A stretch of DNA of 64,000 bases from Halobacillus sp. Nhm2S1 (GCF_019599545.1 NZ_JAIEZV010000001.1:372001-436000), one strand, 5' to 3'; counted from the stretch's first letter, positions 47,135-55,964 are shown. Program-made: numbers and translations. Notes: a model not told the origin generated them from the sequence alone.

Positions 47135-47136
47135 CG

Positions 47137-49182
47137 TTAGTCCAACACATTACCGAGCAGGTGTTGGTCACTATAAACGTGCTCTTTTAGAGTTTTGTAC
47201 CGTTCGTCATTATCCAGCGTGTTTTCCATAATCATTTCAGCGGCATCTTTTCTCGCGGTTTCGAGAGCGCGGTAATCATGGACCATGTCTCCGACTTTGA
47301 ATTCAGGAAGACCGCTTTGTTTTTTGCCGAAAAAGTCACCAGGACCACGAAGCTTCAAGTCTTGTTCAGATAATTCGAAGCCATCATTCGTTTCAGTCAT
47401 AATTCTCATGCGCTCTTTCCCTACGTCTCCCTTAGGATCACCAAGAAGGATACAATAACTTTGGTCAGCTCCACGCCCTACACGCCCTCTCAACTGGTGA
47501 AGTTGGGATAGGCCGAATCTTTGCGCATCATAAATGACCATAACGGTTGCATTCGGTACGTTCACCCCTACCTCGACAACCGTTGTGGAAACGAGAATTT
47601 TCAGCTCGTTTGCAGCAAACTGCTGCATTACACTCTCTTTTTCTTCGTTATGGAGACGACCATGCATCAACCCGACTGATGTGGAAGGCTCAAAAACAGC
47701 GCTAAGCTGATCATAGAGGTCGATGGCATTCTGAATATCAAGTTGGTCCGACTCTTCGATTAAAGGACAAATGACATAAGCCTGGTGTCCCTGGTCGATC
47801 TCTTTTTGGATGAAGCTTAAAACACGGTTGGTCATTTCCCCTTTGACCCAATACGTATCTACAGGTTTTCTCCCCGCTGGCATTTCATCAATAACACTTA
47901 CATCCATATCTCCGAATGCCGTGATCGCAAGAGTTCTTGGTATGGGTGTAGCTGTCATGAATAAGACATCAGGGGAAAGGCCTTTATCCCGTAATGACCT
48001 GCGCTGTTCAACCCCAAATCGGTGCTGCTCATCAACGATGACGAAGCCAAGATTTTTAAAAACGACCTCGTCCTGAATGAGCGCATGGGTGCCGACCAAG
48101 ATATCGATCTCTTCCTGCTCGACAGCTTCAAGAATTTCTCTTCTTCGCTTCCCTTTTATAGATCCTGTCAGCAAAGCAACTTTGGCACGTCCTTCAAACA
48201 TTTCTTTCAAGGAATGGTAATGTTGTTCTGCCAGAATTTCTGTCGGAACCATGAGAGCTCCTTGATGACCTGCAGTAATCGATGCGTAAAGAGCAATCGC
48301 GGCAACCGCTGTCTTCCCTGATCCAACGTCCCCTTGCAGTAGACGGTTCATTCTGTGAGGACTTTTCATGTCACTCAAAATCTCTGCCAGGGACCGTTTC
48401 TGAGCAGAAGTCAATTCAAACGGCAGGGACTGAACAAATCCGGTCAACTGATCGTTGTCATACATTTGGCCAATTCCTGTTGTCGACTCTCGGTTATGTT
48501 TCCTTAACAGCTGCATTTTCAATTGAAAAAGGAGAAACTCTTCATAAATAAAGCGACGCTTGGCATGCTTCAGCATGACCCTGGTCTCCGGATAGTGCAT
48601 TTGATTCAAAGCTTGAGAACGGTCAGGAAGTTTGTATGCAAGAGCCAGATCTTCAGGAAGAATGTCAGGAATATCTGCACTGTAATCATCAAGAGCGTTT
48701 TTGATCACTTTCCTTAATGTGTTGAGGTTGACTCCTTCTTTCAACGTGTACACAGGCTGGATAGGTTCCTGACTTTTCGATTCTCCTTTTTTAAACTGAC
48801 TGACCGTTATTTGGAGTCTTTGCTGATCCCATTTCCCTGTCACCGTAACCGTGTCCCCCTGATTCAGCTGTTTCTTTGCAAAAGCACGATTAAACATGAC
48901 AGCTTTTACCGCAAACTGATCGACTTGAAGGGTAAAAGTCAGTCGAGATTTCTTCCTGCCATAGAAACTTAAAGCTGGTTCAGAGACGATCTCGCCTTCA
49001 ATGGTCGCCTTTTCATTATGCGTGAGTTCAGTAAGAGGTTTCACTTCATAGGTGTCATAACGGTGAGGAAAGTAGAATAATAGATCCTCCACTGTAAAGA
49101 GTCCAAGCTCATTCAATTGTGATTGTAGTTTGTCTCCTACTCCTTTTACTTCACTGATCGATTGCTGCAACACGTCATTCAC
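47137..49182 (-). CDS. recG: ATP-dependent DNA helicase RecG
   Basis: Branch-migrating helicase of 681 aa for fork regression and Holliday junctions. An N-terminal wedge/OB domain is followed by a DEAD-like helicase core: GDVGSGKTAVAAIAL, DEQHRFGVEQR, TATPIPRTLA, QLRGRVGRG. C-terminal family motif SGLPEFKVGD. It overlaps the sdaAA stop by 4 nt. Confidence 0.97.
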   Translation of the reverse strand: MNDVLQQSISEVKGVGDKLQSQLNELGLFTVEDLLFYFPHRYDTYEVKPLTELTHNEKATIEGEIVSEPALSFYGRKKSRLTFTLQVDQFAVKAVMFNRAFAKKQLNQGDTVTVTGKWDQQRLQITVSQFKKGESKSQEPIQPVYTLKEGVNLNTLRKVIKNALDDYSADIPDILPEDLALAYKLPDRSQALNQMHYPETRVMLKHAKRRFIYEEFLLFQLKMQLLRKHNRESTTGIGQMYDNDQLTGFVQSLPFELTSAQKRSLAEILSDMKSPHRMNRLLQGDVGSGKTAVAAIALYASITAGHQGALMVPTEILAEQHYHSLKEMFEGRAKVALLTGSIKGKRRREILEAVEQEEIDILVGTHALIQDEVVFKNLGFVIVDEQHRFGVEQRRSLRDKGLSPDVLFMTATPIPRTLAITAFGDMDVSVIDEMPAGRKPVDTYWVKGEMTNRVLSFIQKEIDQGHQAYVICPLIEESDQLDIQNAIDLYDQLSAVFEPSTSVGLMHGRLHNEEKESVMQQFAANELKILVSTTVVEVGVNVPNATVMVIYDAQRFGLSQLHQLRGRVGRGADQSYCILLGDPKGDVGKERMRIMTETNDGFELSEQDLKLRGPGDFFGKKQSGLPEFKVGDMVHDYRALETARKDAAEMIMENTLDNDERYKTLKEHVYSDQHLLGNVLD

Positions 49183-50063
49183 TCTTTCTTCAACGATATT
49201 CCATACACTTTGGCTTCCAATTCACGTCCTGTTGGTGTAGCTGCAAGTCCACCTTGCGCCGTTTCCCTGAACGCTGAAGGCATGCGCTGTCCGACTTTGT
49301 ACATCGCATCAATAACTTCATCACAAGGAATCCGGCTTGTTACACCTGCAAGTGCCATATCTGCAGCTACGACTGCGTTGGAGGAGCCCATAGCATTCCT
49401 CTTCACACACGGCACTTCTACGAGGCCTGCAACAGGATCACAAATGAGCCCGAGCATATTTTTCAACGTAATAGCCATCGCTTCGGCAGATTGTGAAGGG
49501 GTACCCCCAGCCATTTCAACGATTGCAGCTGCCGCCATTCCCGCAGCTGAGCCGACTTCTGCCTGGCAGCCTCCTGCGGCTCCTGAAATAGAAGCATTAT
49601 TCGCTACCACGAACCCGAAGGCTCCTGAAGTAAACAGGTAACGAACCATCTGCTCCCGTGTAGGATTCAACTGATTTTTCACAGCAAAGAGTGTCCCCGG
49701 AACACAACCAGCACTTCCTGCAGTAGGAGTAGCACAGATCGTCCCCATGGCTGCGTTCACCTCATTGGTTGCCACGGCTTTACTGACAGCATCCATAAGA
49801 AGGTTTCCGGATAACGGGGTATGGTTTTTCATATAGTTTTGGATGAGTACTGCATCTCCCCCGGTCAAACCACTGTGTGATTTAACTCCCTTCAAACCAT
49901 CTTCTATCGCTTTTTCCATTACATCGAGGTTTCTTTCCATTTGAGAGAACACTTGCTCCCTCGTTAGTTGTTTCACTTCCATCTCCTGACGAATCATGAC
50001 TTCAGAGATTTGGATATTTTCACTTTCTGCTAATTCTACGAGTTCAGCTACATTTCGAAACAT
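49179..50063 (-). CDS. sdaAA: L-serine dehydratase alpha subunit
   Basis: Iron-sulfur L-serine ammonia-lyase subunit of 294 aa (serine to pyruvate + NH3). Cysteines for the 4Fe-4S cluster lie in CATPTAGSAGCVPG, LGLICDPVAGLVEVPC and nearby. Encoded 20 nt after sdaAB; recG follows with overlap. Confidence 0.96.
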   Translation of the reverse strand: MFRNVAELVELAESENIQISEVMIRQEMEVKQLTREQVFSQMERNLDVMEKAIEDGLKGVKSHSGLTGGDAVLIQNYMKNHTPLSGNLLMDAVSKAVATNEVNAAMGTICATPTAGSAGCVPGTLFAVKNQLNPTREQMVRYLFTSGAFGFVVANNASISGAAGGCQAEVGSAAGMAAAAIVEMAGGTPSQSAEAMAITLKNMLGLICDPVAGLVEVPCVKRNAMGSSNAVVAADMALAGVTSRIPCDEVIDAMYKVGQRMPSAFRETAQGGLAATPTGRELEAKVYGISLKKE

Positions 50064-50083
50064 GTGAGCTCTCCTTTCTTTAT

Positions 50084-50746
50084 TTAATCTGATATTTTAG
50101 CTACTTGTGTAATGTGATCCGCTCGTTCGAGTTCATCGAGAATCGCATCATCAATGTTCTGATCCACTTCGATGACCATCAAGGCTTGTTCCCCTTGCGC
50201 TTTACGGGACACTTCCATGCGTCCGATATTGATTTCGTTTTTCGCTAAAATGGCCGTTGCCGAGGCAATTGCACCATAACGGTCATTGTGAATAAGCAGA
50301 ATCGCCGGGTGACTTCCAGATAAGCGGAGCTCAAAACCATTCAATTCCGTGACTTCCGCTTTTCCTCCCCCGATTGAGATTCCGACTAGCTCGAGCTCTC
50401 CATCATCATCACCAATTTTAACTCTTGCCGTGTTGGGATGATCCGTATGGGCATCCTCTTCGTGAAACCTTATCTTCATACCATTTTTCCGAGCTGTAAC
50501 GAGTGATTGACTGATTCGTTCATCATACGTATCGTAATCTAGCAATCCACCAATGATGGCTACATCAGTGCCGTGACCTTTATATGTTTTCGCAAAGGAT
50601 CCATACAAATGGATATGGGCGTATTTTGGTTCCCTGCCAAATAAATGGCGTGCGGCACGCCCAATTCTGGCCGCTCCTGCGGTGTGTGAACTGGATGGTC
50701 CAATCATGACGGGACCGATAATATCGAATACTGAACGATATTTCAT
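50084..50746 (-). CDS. sdaAB: L-serine dehydratase beta subunit
   Basis: Partner subunit of 220 aa. N-terminal MKYRSVFDIIGPVMIGPSSS and KGHGTDVAIIGGLLD; a C-terminal ACT domain (AILLIHNDRYGAIASATAIL) probably senses serine. The ATG at 50746 has GAAGGTG upstream. First gene of sdaAB-sdaAA-recG. Confidence 0.96.
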   Translation of the reverse strand: MKYRSVFDIIGPVMIGPSSSHTAGAARIGRAARHLFGREPKYAHIHLYGSFAKTYKGHGTDVAIIGGLLDYDTYDERISQSLVTARKNGMKIRFHEEDAHTDHPNTARVKIGDDDGELELVGISIGGGKAEVTELNGFELRLSGSHPAILLIHNDRYGAIASATAILAKNEINIGRMEVSRKAQGEQALMVIEVDQNIDDAILDELERADHITQVAKISD

Positions 50747-50782
50747 GAAAATCACCTTCCCTTTTCATCTATATATAAAGAA

Positions 50783-50829
50783 AGAAAACGCTTTCTACTA
50801 TATTATAATCCTTTTATATCTTAACACAA
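50783..50829 (-). promoter_or_regulatory. sdaAB promoter with cre-like CcpA site
   Basis: Minus strand: TTGTGT (50824-50829), 16 nt, perfect TATAAT (50802-50807). Directly downstream AGAAAGCGTTTTCT (50783-50796) resembles a cre site (TGnAAnCGnTTnCA) with the outer TG/CA replaced. It would overlap the transcription start, a position suited to repression by CcpA. Confidence 0.6.
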
Positions 50830-50862
50830 ACTGTTGTTCTACACCTCATTTTTTACAAAAAG

Positions 50863-50904
50863 CGAACAAATCAGGTTGATAGATTGTTCATTTACGAGTA
50901 AAAT
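50863..50904 (+). promoter_or_regulatory. PurR boxes and promoter of the purine permease gene
   Basis: CGAACA (50863-50868) and TGTTCA (50885-50890) are inverted with exactly 16 nt between them, the arrangement of paired Bacillus PurBoxes (core CGAAC). A SigA promoter overlaps them: TTGATA (50876-50881), 17 nt, TAAAAT (50899-50904). A 6-bp hairpin GGTTAC-TCG-GTAACC (50916-50930) lies in the leader. I see no purine riboswitch. Confidence 0.7.
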
Positions 50905-50967
50905 AAACGTTTGTGGGTTACTCGGTAACCGGGCGGGAGAGGGATAAATTTCATAGAGGAGATTATA

Positions 50968-52236
50968 ATGCTCAATCAGCATCATCAAAAAGTGAGCTGG
51001 AAGAAAGAAGGTTTGGCTGGATTGATCGGTTATTTCACGACCGTCTATATCGTGGCCGTGAACAGCCAAATCCTTCATAGTGCAGGTCTGCCGCTTGAAA
51101 GCGGAATGATCGCAACGATTCTTGCCAGCGCACTCGGCTGTTTGATCATGGCCATATACGCTAATGCGCCTATGGTTCTCATTCCAGGTATGGGTGTCAA
51201 CGCGCTGTTTGCCTACTCCATCGTTGAAGGCACGGGACTAACTTTTCAAGAAGGGCTGGCTGTTGTATTCATAGCTTCCTTGATCTTTTTAATCACGGCC
51301 TTCACCAAACTTGGAGACTGGCTTAAACACGCAATTCCAGCTTCCTTGAAACATGCGATTACGGTTGGTCTTGGACTATTTTTGACGTTAATCGGATTAG
51401 AGAAAGGCGGCCTTGTTGTCAGAGGGGAACACTCTTTGATCACACTCGGCAACCCTTCTTCCGCAATCGTCATCACAAGTATCCTCACCTTGTTTATCGG
51501 GATTTTCCTTTTCACAAAAAATGTTCCCGGTAATTTCTTAGTGACAATGATTGCAGGTACCATCATCGCACATTTCACGGGAGTATTAGGAGAGCGGGGC
51601 GATTCCCTCGCTCTCAGCGAACAACCCTGGGTCTTTATGCCGGACTTCACAAGCGTGACCGAATTCGGATTCTGGATGGCTGTTTTCCCCCTTGCGATCG
51701 TTCTCATTTTTGAGAATATGGGTCTGATCCACGGACAATTGGATATGCTGGATCAACAAAGCAAATTCAAAAAGTCTTATCAGGCCTCTGCCTTTTCAGC
51801 ATTAAGTACGGGATTCCTCGGTACATCACCGACGGTTTCTTCAGCTGAGAGTGCAGCTGTCATCGCATCCGGAGGTAAGTCAGGAAGAGCATCCCTCACA
51901 ATGGCTGTCCTGTTTATTGGTACGATCTTTTTAATTCCTTGGATTTCCATGGTTCCATCTACCGCTATCGCACCGATCCTCATCATCGTCGGAGCGCTGA
52001 TGGTACAGAACATTAAGGAAATTCCACTGGATCAATTATCCGAAGCGATGCCAGCCTTCCTGATTATCGTGATGATTCCATTCACCTACTCCATCGCTGA
52101 TGGAATGGCTTTTGGATTCATCGCTTACCCGATCGTAAAGTTCGCCATCGGAAAACAAAGAGAACTAACTACGCCAGTCGTACTCATCGCCATGGTCTTT
52201 CTCATTGAATTTATCATGCGCTCGCTTGGTCATTAA
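50968..52236 (+). CDS. NCS2 family (AzgA-type) purine permease
   Basis: Membrane transporter of 422 aa, closest in style to PbuG/PbuO-type hypoxanthine/guanine permeases. About 12 hydrophobic segments are visible. AzgA-type landmarks are GYFTTVYIVAVNSQILHSAG, NAPMVLIPGMGVNALFAYS and FLGTSPTVSSAESAAVIASG. A strong AGAGGAG ribosome site precedes the ATG. Upstream PurR boxes support a purine substrate; which purine cannot be read from sequence. Confidence 0.93.
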   Translation: MLNQHHQKVSWKKEGLAGLIGYFTTVYIVAVNSQILHSAGLPLESGMIATILASALGCLIMAIYANAPMVLIPGMGVNALFAYSIVEGTGLTFQEGLAVVFIASLIFLITAFTKLGDWLKHAIPASLKHAITVGLGLFLTLIGLEKGGLVVRGEHSLITLGNPSSAIVITSILTLFIGIFLFTKNVPGNFLVTMIAGTIIAHFTGVLGERGDSLALSEQPWVFMPDFTSVTEFGFWMAVFPLAIVLIFENMGLIHGQLDMLDQQSKFKKSYQASAFSALSTGFLGTSPTVSSAESAAVIASGGKSGRASLTMAVLFIGTIFLIPWISMVPSTAIAPILIIVGALMVQNIKEIPLDQLSEAMPAFLIIVMIPFTYSIADGMAFGFIAYPIVKFAIGKQRELTTPVVLIAMVFLIEFIMRSLGH

Positions 52237-52288
52237 TTTAGCCGCAGCGCAATTATGCTCTGTACCTTTAATTGGCTAGAAAAAGCAA

Positions 52289-52322
52289 ATAAACCCCGCA
52301 CATTTAAGATGTGCGGGGTTTA
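52289..52322. terminator. Bidirectional terminator after the purine permease gene
   Basis: AAACCCCGCACAT and ATGTGCGGGGTTT form a 13-bp stem with a 4-nt loop. It ends the plus-strand permease gene and overlaps the stop codon region of the convergent minus-strand gene. Confidence 0.9.
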
Positions 52323-52706
52323 TTGTATTCTCCAGCGTAAAACAATGGTTAGCTGACAACATTCTACTTGTTGGTTGCTTGCAGACAAGTGGATTTTCAT
52401 CTGGTCGGGATTATATTCCGCTTGAAAGGGAGAATCCACTCCAGTGCTTCGAATCAACTTGTTTACTCTTGATTGATCCGACTCTTGCGCAGCCCCCATT
52501 ATATCATTGGCAAAATCATGAGAATTGCTGATTCTTCCCACTACTTTCCTGGCATCATCCATCAACTTCTCCATCTCTGAGGCAGACTGAACAAACATCT
52601 CCTCATCAACTTCCGGATACAATCGAATAGACCGACGTTGATGATCATGATAGTAAGCATATGGATATACGACAGGGACATAGCACGGAACCCAAACGAC
52701 ATACAT
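52320..52706 (-). CDS. Hypothetical protein, possibly YuzC-like spore coat
   Basis: A 128-aa protein with a Tyr/Pro/Val-rich N-terminus (WVPCYVPVVYPYAYYHD), a helical centre (MEKLMDDARKVVGRISNS, MGAAQESDQSRVNKLIRSTG) and a C-terminus ending CCQLTIVLRWRIQ. This pattern recalls the small YuzC-type coat proteins of Bacillus, but I am not certain. It has a G-rich ribosome site. No signal peptide or membrane helix. Confidence 0.6.
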   Translation of the reverse strand: MYVVWVPCYVPVVYPYAYYHDHQRRSIRLYPEVDEEMFVQSASEMEKLMDDARKVVGRISNSHDFANDIMGAAQESDQSRVNKLIRSTGVDSPFQAEYNPDQMKIHLSASNQQVECCQLTIVLRWRIQ

Positions 52707-52843
52707 ACAAAAACCCCCCGGGCCCTCTAGAACTTATCCTCTTCTATAAACCATTATTAAATATATGTACCCCACATCATTTCAAAACATCATTTCAGAA
52801 GCTTCAAAAATTTCCTCACTTTCATGTAACGCTCCTTTCACTT

Positions 52844-53090
52844 TAAGAATCTGTTTCGAGACATTCATTAAAAGGATAGGGGCTGCGGGGAATAGCTCGC
52901 TTTCCGCGCAGCCCCACACGAAATCGGGTCGTTCGATGTCGGCACAGGACGTGCCGAACTTAATCGAACTTCCTCTATTCTTTTTACCTCCTCGGACTTC
53001 GTCCTGTGGGTTCTCACCCTGCACTTTTTTCCTCTTCGATATCCGATTTCGGCGCCTAGCGGCTAGTGAGACTTCCACATTCCTGCCATT
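52844..53090 (-). repeat. Intergenic repeat copy D (inverted, composite)
   Basis: Reverse orientation relative to copies B, C and E. The family right end (AAGAATCTGTTTCGAGAC, 52845 on) leads into GGGGCTGCG..CGCAGCCCC (9-bp stem, 52879-52915). Inserted next is a 39-bp nested palindrome (GTTCGAT 52931-52937 / ATCGAAC 52963-52969, inner CGGCAC/GTGCCG). Then follow the CTCCTCGG..CCCTGCAC and CCTCTTCGATATCCG..GGCGCCTAGCGGC parts found in the nested module of copy B. The opposite outer end is missing. A 112-codon open frame here is spurious. Confidence 0.82.
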
Positions 53091-53125
53091 TAGCTTACTC
53101 ACACAATAATGAATAGACAATCATC

Positions 53126-53158
53126 TAAAAAGCGCCCATAACTTCTGGACGCTTTTTA
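53126..53158 (-). terminator. Intrinsic terminator of hsp20
   Basis: AAAAAGCG(CCC) and (GGA)CGCTTTTT form a stem with a loop of about 12 nt; T residues follow on the minus strand, shortly after the hsp20 stop. Confidence 0.78.
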
Positions 53159-53170
53159 CTATGTGCGAGG

Positions 53171-53620
53171 TTATTGATCATCTACATCTATGACCTTGAT
53201 TGTAGAGTTATGCTTTGGGAAGACAATCGTAAGAACGCCACCTTTAAAGGATGCACTGCTCGCTGTCTCTGCAACGGCAAATGGAAGAGTCACTACGCGT
53301 TCTCTTTGGCTTAATGAATGAGAACGGTTGTAATAATGAACCTCTTCATTCTTTACTTCTCGTAGTTGCTGTTCATCTACGCGGATTCGAAGCTGATTCC
53401 CAGATCGATCTATGCGTATTTGCTCACGCGACACATTAGGAAGGTAAGCTTCGACAGTGACGTCTCGATCTGTTTCGAACACTTCCACAGGGATTGTGGT
53501 CTGTTGAAAAAAGTCATGGACGTGCTTAATCGATTCGTCAAAGAACGAATCGAACGCCTTGACGATGTCACGAAAACTTTTGTCAAACAAATCCGGCAAT
53601 TGTTTATGTTTATCATCCAT
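53171..53620 (-). CDS. Hsp20/alpha-crystallin family small heat shock protein
   Basis: Chaperone of 149 aa. The N-terminal helical part ([16 protein letters not shown]) is followed by an alpha-crystallin domain (about residues 47-140): [34 protein letters not shown] and the terminal-strand motif [16 protein letters not shown]-terminal IxI/V-type tail (IKVIDVD) is present. Probably oligomeric and ATP-independent. A perfect inverted repeat lies just upstream. Confidence 0.9.
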   Translation of the reverse strand: MDDKHKQLPDLFDKSFRDIVKAFDSFFDESIKHVHDFFQQTTIPVEVFETDRDVTVEAYLPNVSREQIRIDRSGNQLRIRVDEQQLREVKNEEVHYYNRSHSLSQRERVVTLPFAVAETASSASFKGGVLTIVFPKHNSTIKVIDVDDQ

Positions 53621-53637
53621 ACCTTTGCACCTCTTTT

Positions 53638-53666
53638 TGCATAAAGTCTGCCCTACACTTTATGCA
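53638..53666 (-). promoter_or_regulatory. Perfect inverted repeat in front of hsp20
   Basis: TGCATAAAGT (53638-53647), 9-nt spacer, ACTTTATGCA (53657-53666): a perfect 10-bp inverted repeat 18 nt upstream of the hsp20 ATG. The N9 spacing equals that of CIRCE (TTAGCACTC-N9-GAGTGCTAA), but the arms differ. It could bind a repressor or fold as an mRNA stem-loop just before the ribosome site. Confidence 0.6.
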
Positions 53667-53788
53667 CGGCGCTCGGTTTGGTGAACATTTCATTGATGAA
53701 TGAAAATCCTGGCCTGAAGTTACCGGCTGGATGTATCCTATACGTATGACAAAATCTCCAAACCTTTCACCATCTTCCCGCTTACGGA

Positions 53789-54277
53789 ATGAACTTCCTG
53801 GTTGGAATAGAAGGAAGCTTTTCGGATAGTGTCAGCGGAGGGGGACGAGGGCCAGTGAATACTCCCGCACTTCTTTCTCAATCGGCAATCGCTCTCAGAA
53901 AAGTCATTGGAACGGTGGATACGAGCGAATTTCCAAAAACGTTTTCAGCAACGGCTGGTTTCTTCATCTCTTTAGGGCATCAGTCATTCAGCTGGCTGCT
54001 CATTGCATCTTTCGTTATAGGTGGTGTTATAGCAGCACCCATCGCCACCTGGCGTGTCAAAATCCTCCCTTCTTCTATTCTGGGAGTATTAGCTGGTGGG
54101 TTTATTATCCCCACCAATGCAAGGACTTTACTATCTTCTATCCAAGCCAGCGATGAAATCCTAACATTTGTGTACACTTCTCTGATTTCCGGGTATCTCT
54201 TGATTGTTATTTTTCCGCTTAGAAATTACCTTCGATTTAAGCTATTGGGGAAAGCAAGCAAAAAAACGCAGCCCTAA
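53789..54277 (+). pseudogene. TauE/SafE-family exporter, C-terminal remnant
   Basis: A 162-codon frame matches the second half of a YtnM-like sulfite/organosulfonate exporter: [49 protein letters not shown] and a family-like C-terminus. Full proteins are about 260-300 aa, so the N-terminal half is gone. A neighbouring frame just upstream (FTIFPLT) may be a frameshifted trace. No ribosome site. The last codons lie in the fakA terminator hairpin. Confidence 0.82.
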
Positions 54278-54290
54278 GGCTGCGTTTCTG
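54258..54290 (-). terminator. Intrinsic terminator of fakA
   Basis: AAACGCAGCC (54264-54273) and GGCTGCGTTT (54278-54287), 4-nt loop, followed on the minus strand by TTTTTTTG. It lies just beyond the fakA stop codon. Confidence 0.92.
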
Positions 54291-54296
54291 CACAAA

Positions 54297-55964
54297 TTAT
54301 TCTATTGAGAAGATATAGGAATAAATCGGCTGTCCACCATTGTGGATTTCCACTTCCAAATCTTCATACGTTTCTTCGATAAATGACTCAAGTTCTGCTA
54401 CATCTTTTTCGTCGACTTCTTCACCGGTCAAGATAGTCAGAATTTCATCTTCATCTTCGTCGATCATCTGGTTCAACAACGTTTTAGCCGTCGTCAAAGC
54501 ATTTTGATCGGTAGCGGAAATTTTACCATCGGCGATTCCCATGAAATGACCTTTGGAAATGTCCAACCCATCAATTTGCGTATCTCTGACGGCGTACGTA
54601 ATTTGTCCTGTTTTCACTTCAGACATAAGACTCAGCATTTCGTCTTTATTGGCATCAAGATCCGCTTCCGGATTGAATCCAAGAAGGGCGCTCATCCCTT
54701 GAGGAATGGTTTTCGACGGAATAACAGCAACTTCTACATCCGCTATTTCTGCCGCTTGTTCAGCAGCCATGACGATATTCTTGTTATTCGGCAAGATGAG
54801 CACACGTTTTGCATGTGCTTCTTTAATCGCTTCTGAAAGATCTTGAGTACTTGGGTTCATGGTTTGACCACCCTGAATGACAACAGTAGCGCCAAGACTT
54901 TCAAACAGCTTCTTGATTCCGTCTCCCATGCTCACTGTTACAATTCCGTACTCCGCTTTTTCCGCTGACTTAGGCTTGGCCTTCTTTTTGTCCCCAACGA
55001 TTGACGTATGCTGCTCACGCATATTCTCAATCTTCATGTTGATAAGACTACCGTATCTTTGCCCCAAGGTCATGGCTTCACCTGGATATTCCACGTGCAC
55101 ATGGACTTTGATCAAGTCTTCATCAGAAACGACAAGTAGAGAATCACCCATTTCACTTAGCTCATTACGGAAGGCTTCTTCATCATATGGATGTTCGGCA
55201 AGTTTATCTTCTTCAAATTTGACCATGAACTCTGTACAATAGCCAAATTCAATATCCTCCGTATTCATGAAATCCTGATTTAACTTGTGGTGTTCAGCAT
55301 TGACCATGTCATCCATCGATACCGTTTCCTCAAGGTCAGGAAGTTCCTCCCCTTTTAAATTGGCCAGGAAACCTTCATAAATAGTGACGAGACCTTGTCC
55401 TCCACTGTCCACAACCCCTACTTCTTTCAATACAGGAAGCAGCTCAGGTGTGTGCTTCAAGGATTTTTTAGCAGCTTGAACGACTCCTTCGATGAACGGA
55501 ATGAAGTCTTCCTCCTTTTCAGCAATCTCGACAGATGCTTCAGCAGCCTCCCTCGCTACAGTAAGAATGGTTCCTTCCACAGGCTTCATGACGGCTTTAT
55601 ATGCTGTTTTGGCCCCACCTTGAAGAGCGTCTGAAAAGTCCTTGGTTGTAATGACCTCTTTGTCTTCAATCGTCTTCGCAAAGCCACGGAAAATTTGGGA
55701 AAGAATAACCCCTGAGTTTCCACGTGCTCCCATTAAGAGACCTTTGGATAAAGATTGGGCCACTGTTCCTACATGATTCTGGTCCACGTTCCGAACTTCT
55801 TCAGCTCCAGAAGTCATGGACAGATTCATATTTGTCCCCGTATCTCCATCCGGTACAGGGAAAACATTCAAAGCATCAATCATCTGAGAGTTCTGCTTTA
55901 AATGATGAGCTCCTTGCAAGATCATTTCGGCAAGCGTCTTGCCGTCTAACTTTTGTAACGTCAC
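54297..55964 (-). CDS. fakA: Fatty acid kinase catalytic subunit FakA (YloV)
   Basis: Cytoplasmic kinase of 555 aa that phosphorylates fatty acids held by FakB proteins. The N-terminal DhaL-type ATP domain shows ALNVFPVPDGDTGTNMNLS and MGARGNSGVILSQIFRG; the middle and C-terminal part is EDD/DegV-like. GTG start with GGAGG 8 nt upstream. It follows yloU, as in B. subtilis. Confidence 0.95.
   Translation of the reverse strand: MTLQKLDGKTLAEMILQGAHHLKQNSQMIDALNVFPVPDGDTGTNMNLSMTSGAEEVRNVDQNHVGTVAQSLSKGLLMGARGNSGVILSQIFRGFAKTIEDKEVITTKDFSDALQGGAKTAYKAVMKPVEGTILTVAREAAEASVEIAEKEEDFIPFIEGVVQAAKKSLKHTPELLPVLKEVGVVDSGGQGLVTIYEGFLANLKGEELPDLEETVSMDDMVNAEHHKLNQDFMNTEDIEFGYCTEFMVKFEEDKLAEHPYDEEAFRNELSEMGDSLLVVSDEDLIKVHVHVEYPGEAMTLGQRYGSLINMKIENMREQHTSIVGDKKKAKPKSAEKAEYGIVTVSMGDGIKKLFESLGATVVIQGGQTMNPSTQDLSEAIKEAHAKRVLILPNNKNIVMAAEQAAEIADVEVAVIPSKTIPQGMSALLGFNPEADLDANKDEMLSLMSEVKTGQITYAVRDTQIDGLDISKGHFMGIADGKISATDQNALTTAKTLLNQMIDEDEDEILTILTGEEVDEKDVAELESFIEETYEDLEVEIHNGGQPIYSYIFSIE

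Noticed and set aside
50905-50967. Possible purine riboswitch before the NCS2 permease
   Set aside because: Only a 6-bp hairpin is present; conserved junction sequences of purine riboswitches are not seen.
52782-53120. 112-codon minus-strand open frame in repeat copy D
   Set aside because: It runs through the hairpin modules of the repeat; amino-acid content follows the repeat sequence, not a protein family.
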